Positions 59,300 to 64,000 of a stretch of 64,000 nt of DNA are shown piece after piece. The stretch comes from Castor canadensis (lineage: Eukaryota; Chordata; Mammalia; Rodentia; Castoridae). Below the pieces are notes generated by a model. It ran no database searches, had not been told where the DNA came from, and saw only the letters and a program-made list of their open reading frames with translations. The position numbers and the translations under genes were made by a program. The first letter of the stretch is position 1; each line of letters opens with the position of its first letter. The stretch is taken from positions 89,273,042 to 89,337,041 of the forward strand of contig NC_133392.1 of the NCBI RefSeq assembly GCF_047511655.1, given 5' to 3'.

Positions 59300-59490
59300 A
59301 ATTTACTGTGTTAATAATTGTCAGGCACGTGCTCTATTGCATGAGCCACTGTCAGCCCTTTTTTGTGCTAGGTATTTTTCAAGATAGTGTCTTGTGAACA
59401 GCCTGGGCTGGCCTTGAACTGTGATCCTCCTGAACTCTTGCCTCTTGAGTAGCTGGGATTACAGATGTGAACCACCAGCTCCTGGTTCTA
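59300..59490 (-). repeat. composite ID/B1-like SINE
   Basis: GGCACGTGCTCTATTGCATG, GGGCTGGCCTTGAACTGTGA, GAGTAGCTGGGATTACAGAT, reverse orientation. Confidence 0.75.
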
Positions 59491-59849
59491 ATATGCTTTT
59501 CTTTTTTTTCAAGGGAGAGCGCAAATACCGTCTCCCATTACCACAGATTTCCCAGATTTGGGGAAATTGCAGGGGTTAGGACATCCAGAGTGTTATTGAT
59601 AAACCATGCCCTGGGAAAACCACTTTGATGATCATGGTATCTCCCCTGCCAGGTAAGTATTTGATTACTTAGGAAAACTAAATCCTTTCTAGTAAAGAGT
59701 TAAGGTTTTATCTACAACTATGTTGCATCTGTATTTAAGTTTTGATGTATTTAAATTATCACTCTGGTTGATTAAATAATTACTATTCCACTGTAGTTTG
59801 TTATCTTATTTTGTGTTCTATATACATATATTTATATTTATTATTTTTT

Positions 59850-59915
59850 TTTCTGGCAATTCTGGGGTTTGAACACAGGGCCTGTCCTACCACTTAAGCC
59901 ACTCCACCAGCCCAT
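59850..59915 (-). repeat. ID-like SINE fragment, copy B
   Basis: CTGGGGTTTGAACACAGGGC, CTTAAGCCACTCCACCAGCC. Counterpart of 14990-15056. Confidence 0.75.
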
Positions 59916-60439
59916 GATCTTATTCTGATTAAGTGTTTTAATGTTTGCTATATTCAACAAACTTTCCAAAATCATATTTCAAATTCTTTTCAATCTTGAA
60001 TTAACTTTGGAACATTCCAGAGAGTCTTAGACCATCTCCAAATCTATAAATGAGTGATATTAAGATCATTAGGCTTATTTGATATGTTAATTATGTGGAA
60101 ACATTGTCAAAGAAGAAATAATGTTTAAGTCAGAGTGGTTGCTTAAGCCTGTTTCCTCAGCACTTGGGAGGGTGAGTCAAGAAGATCCAGGAGACTTGGT
60201 AATGGGACCCTGTCTCAAAATGAAATTAACCTTCTTTGAGTTAAATTTATATATTTTATATTTTATCAATATGTGTTCTGAAAAGTGTATGAAATTCCTA
60301 GAACTCTGATCTTATCAGCATTGGTTTTGATTGTTAAAATGTTTTCTTATCAATTTTATCATTGTTCTAATGAAGTCTCATTAAATCTTTAGCCATGACC
60401 ATTTTTAAGCTAAAATGGTTAATTGCATTATTGTGATGT

Positions 60440-60975
60440 TTTTGTTAGCACAGGCAAATAGGTAGGCCGGAGCAGGAAGGAACAAATGCCCTGGGCTACA
60501 AGACTGTGCTCTGAATTTCCCAGATAGTTCACGTCATGGTTCAGTCTTATAGCCTAAGGAGCCTTCTCCCTATATCAAGGTTAGACATGGAAGGGCAAGA
60601 AAATCAAATGGAAAGGGCATAGAAGAGGATCAAGTGGTAAGGGCAAATAAATTGTATAGGCATATGCCTTCCCACACCTAGGCAGCCTCTGCTCAGGAAC
60701 CATGGCATTTGGGGAGGACCACAAGGGAGGGCCCTGAGTTTCACACCATTCAGTAACCCCAACCTGTTGGTTAAAGCCCCAACAGCTTCCCTGTATTTGG
60801 CCCTTACCCAACCAGTTACCTGACTCACCCCTTGAGGTGTACCGTTGGTTTCTTAATAAATCACTTTTTACTATGTTTCTACTATTCATGGTTCTTTTGC
60901 AGCATCTTAATCTTAGACATTGAACCCAAAAACCAAGGAACATCTGGAATACCTCAAACCACCAAAAACATTTTT
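60440..60975 (+). mobile_element. LTR-like element beside duplication edge
   Basis: AATAAA at 60855-60860 followed by TCACTTTTTACTATGTTTCT and a T-rich stretch; upstream Pro/C-rich GTTGGTTAAAGCCCCAACAG. Resembles a gammaretrovirus-type solo LTR. No internal region was seen and boundaries are approximate. Confidence 0.5.
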
Positions 60976-60979
60976 TCTC

Positions 60980-61265
60980 TTTTTTGTTAGCATATATTAA
61001 TTATTCAACAGGGTTTCCTTGTGATAGATATTTCCTTACATGCATATACTGTACTTTGATCAAGTTCATGCCCTGTATTACTCTTTTTATCCTCTTCCCT
61101 TAAAACAATTTTAATGGTTTCATTATTCTGTTTTCATACATGGATATGAAGTACTTTGATTATATTCACTCCTCCCCATTCACTCTTTCCTTTCACCCTT
61201 CTCCCATCCTGCTGATTCCTCACAAAATACTCCCCCACCTTTTTTTCCGCCTCTGGTAACACTAC
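60980..61265 (-). mobile_element. L1 3'UTR fragment
   Basis: Minus-strand L1 3' sequence of the same kind as at 62820-63110 (TTCACTCCTCCCCATTCACT, CCTTCTCCCATCCTGC), diverged. Confidence 0.55.
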
Positions 61266-62790
61266 TCTGAAAGCTTTTTGTAAGCAAACATAATCCTAAA
61301 GTATATGTCTTCAAGGAAATTCATGAAAAGGACTGTGACCAATATAGGTTTCTGATAAGTCTAAGGTCATAATATTGGGCTGAGTAATAATTTCCAGAAC
61401 TCTAATGAAGAAACTGATGGGCTTGTGAAACTGCTAATGGAGATCAAATAGTATAAAAATTCATTAAATGAAACTGAATGATTGGATAAGAAAATAGGGT
61501 TTGAAAAACCTTAGTTTCCCAGATTTGAGAAAATGTTTAAGCTCTCTATAGCTTACCCCTGTAATGTAAAGTATATTTTTGTAAATAAAATGGAAACATT
61601 TGCTTTTTCTTCCTACTCAATCCCCACAGAATTTGGAAATTATTCATGAATGCTATTATTTGTGTGGTAATGTAGTTATTTCTGTCCATTCAATAAAAAT
61701 GTCCTCTTTATAACAGGATACAATTAGAAATATTGATTATATAACTAAGGCTTTGACTGGGCTGTCATACTTGGGAATACATACAGAGTGAATCTATAGG
61801 TATTGCAAGTGGTATCTGAAGCCTATGTTGGTTTGGCTTGCTAGTCTTGAAAAGGTTTTAAATGTTCAGTCTGAGATTCCTTATCCAAAGTTCCACAAAG
61901 CCAACTTTAAAAGAGCTTATGTGGTCAACCAATATTCTTGCTGCTGTTATGTAAATAATTGGGCCCAGTTTAAAGAGACTAAACTTATTTTGTAAACAAA
62001 TAGCGTCATTGTGATTATCTTTGGTAAAAATAAGGGTGACTGTGGAGGAAAAACTGTGTTTCTTGAGAAATACTATAGTACTTTTGGTATTAGATTGTGG
62101 TTCTGTTCATTGTTTTTATATTTTTATTATCTACCCTTGACCTGACAGGATCCTAAATTCTTCTAGTTTCCATCAATATCTAACTTAATTTTCTCAGGTC
62201 AGCTCATGACTCATTCTATTTCTATAGAATGGTGTTGCTTCATTTTAGAATTACAGATTAAATCAAGTTAAAGTCTTTAAGATAAATTTGTTATAATTTT
62301 TATATTTTGATATTATCAATATCATCTGAAAAGAGTATATACTGCATGAAGGCAAGAGCCTTAAAAATTCATTACTCTCTTCTCCAGCATGCCATAAGCA
62401 TTCAAAAATTACTTATTTAATTTTTAATTTTAAAAACCTTTCAAATGACTAATTGTGACCCTTTGTGTAGCTATTTGACTGACTATCCTTGCTCATCCTG
62501 TGGATCTCCTGGTAGCTAACAATGTCTATAGACTCAGATTATTGTGACCTTCTGAAAGGTGGGTTCCTTGGAAAACAGACTGAGACATGGAGAATACATA
62601 CAAACTAGTGAGAGTGTGTTTTGGTAATTCTCACCATAAAAAAAGGGAAGAAAAGGAATAGCAGGATTGAGCAGAGGAAGAGGTCAGATTGCAGTGGTTT
62701 CTCAACAAAAGCCTCCCTCCATCAACTGTACATGAGTCTCCACTCTACTTTCTGTCCAATAAATCTCTCTTACAATTTTAGGATTCTTTA
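61266..62790. other. unassigned, with a short L2-like tail
   Basis: AT-rich. 62335-62420 (CTGCATGAAGGCAAGAGCCT, CCATAAGCATTCAAAAATTA) looks like an L2 3' end. Otherwise nothing recognised. Confidence 0.4.
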
Positions 62791-62794
62791 AAAA

Positions 62795-64000
62795 AAGTTT
62801 TTATTTATTTTTTCTTCTTTTTTAGAAAAGTTTTTATTAGGATATATTCATTATATTGGGGAGATTCATATTAGCGATTCCAATTAGTACATTATTTACA
62901 TTGTCCCCATCACCTTTCTCCATCAGCCCCCTCCCCATCCCACTTAAAGCAATTGCAAGAGGTTTTTTTTTAGTTCTGTTTCATACAGGTGTATGAAGTC
63001 CATCTACTCCATACTGTCACCTTAATCTCCTTAATCTGTTCATTCACCCTCCTCCCTTCCCTCCCCCTGCACACACCCTGCCTATTTTATAGTTCTGTTT
63101 TTTATTATTAACGTTTGAGTTGACATTCAACAGGGTGTCACAATGTATGCCCACTGTGGGTGTGCTTTACTTTGGTCTGTTCAAACCCTTTGAATACTCT
63201 CCCTTACCTGTTTACTTCCCACCCCCCCATTTTTCAACAGTTTTCAATACAGGTTCTCATATCCTCTACCTTCACATCTTATGGTATGCAATATTACTGA
63301 TGCTCTGTTATTCTGTTTTCCTTTCTCTCTTTCCCCAAGTTCCACAGAGTAGTTCCACTGTTATAAATATATTCTACAATTTTGTATATGATCATGCTTG
63401 TTTTTGGGTATATGTTTATCTTTGGATCCATCTTCCACATAGGAGAGAAAACATGTGTCTTTTGTGTTTCTGATCCTAACTTCACTTAAAATGATGTCCT
63501 TCCTTTGCATCCACTTACCTTCAAACCCCATATCATTATTCCTTGTGGCTGAGTAATATCCTTTGTGTATATATGCCATAATTTCATGATCCATTCATCA
63601 GTTGTAGGACATCAGGGTTATTTCCAGAGCTTGGCTATTGTGAATAGTGCTGTGATGAACATTAGTGTACAGGCATCTCTGTTTTATCTTGTCTCACATT
63701 CCTTTGAGTATATGCCCAGGAGTGGATCATATGGCAGTTCTATCTCTAGTTTTTTGAGGAATCTCCATACTGGCTTTCCGTAGTGGTTGTACTAATTTGC
63801 ATTCCTACCAGCAGTGTATAGGGTTCCTGTTTCACCACATCCTCACCAGCATATGTTGTTGCTGTTACCCTTGATTATGCCCATTTTAACTGGGGTGAGA
63901 TGAAATTTAAGTGTTCATTTATAACCAGGGAAGTTGAACACTTCTTTATGTATTTACTGGTCATTTGTACCTCTTCCTTTGAGAATTCCCTGTTTAATTC
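62795..64000 (-). mobile_element. L1 on minus strand, continues past right edge
   Basis: A/T-rich 3' end near 62795, a C-rich 3'UTR (the complement of the G-rich tract), then ORF2 C-terminal sequence read from about 63594 down to 63361 (e.g. GYYSATRNNDMGFEGKWM) and further ORF2 text to 64000. Frames are disrupted; 5' part is outside the window. Confidence 0.85.

Larger units (their letters stand above)
57915..59700. other. 1.75 kb present upstream of copy B only
   Basis: Copy A passes from the equivalent of 57910 to that of about 59720 through only some 90 bp (14790-14875). The segment carries several reverse B1-like SINEs (58170-58290, 58465-58580, 58830-58925, 59370-59490). Either a deletion in A or an insertion in B. 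Confidence 0.75.
44783..60388. repeat. segmental duplication, copy B arm
   Basis: Counterpart of 1-15545. In this window the match begins in intron 6 of copy B (position 1 aligns near 44783) and surely continues further left in copy A's missing part. It ends near 60388, just before an LTR-like element. Confidence 0.92.

Noticed and set aside
1-64000. CRISPR arrays, prokaryotic operons or phage-like systems
   Set aside because: All regular repeats seen are microsatellites, SINEs or segmental duplications of a mammalian genome.

Overview
The window is vertebrate nuclear DNA from a placental mammal, most likely a rodent. Genes are split into short exons with GT-AG introns, ancient mammalian repeats (L2, MIR, L1M) are present, and the sequence is littered with tRNA-derived ID-like SINEs, 7SL-derived B1-like SINEs, composites of the two, and L1 copies. 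The SINE mix makes me suspect a beaver / kangaroo-rat type rodent (Castorimorpha), but that is inference. There is no prokaryotic or CRISPR content.

The only protein-coding genes I can support are two tandem, same-strand (minus) copies of CLCA4, an intestinal-type calcium-activated chloride channel regulator / self-cleaving metalloprotease with a von Willebrand A domain. Copy B (55523 down to 30305) is complete: 14 exons whose phases all join, 2787 bp of coding sequence including the stop, 928 residues, from signal peptide to a C-terminal membrane helix. Copy A (12188 down to 293) shows exons 1-6, all open and in phase; its remaining exons lie beyond the left edge.

Layout. 1-12188: copy A exons 6 to 1 with introns. 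12189-15545: its promoter and upstream flank. All of 1-15545 is paralogous to about 44783-60388 around the 5' half of copy B, so this is a segmental tandem duplication. 15546-20636: intergenic DNA with two L1 5' ends joined in inverted orientation. 20637-27960: a separate local tandem duplication (about 2.3-2.5 kb units), the first unit split by a 5'-truncated L1 with an exceptionally long (about 161 bp) flanking direct repeat. 27961-30304: unresolved degenerate sequence and the 3' flank of copy B. 30305-55523: copy B. 55524-60388: its promoter and upstream flank. 60389-64000: an LTR-like element, an L1 3'UTR fragment, unassigned DNA and an L1 on the minus strand running off the right end.

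The two paralogues differ by insertions made after duplication (L1 and SINE in A, an L1 tail in B), by a 1.75 kb upstream indel, and by a cluster of amino-acid replacements in exon 6. I did not find an undescribed biological system. The most notable signals are the CLCA4 duplication with its insertion history, the shared GC-AG intron 4, and the long-target-duplication L1 with a possible 3' transduction.
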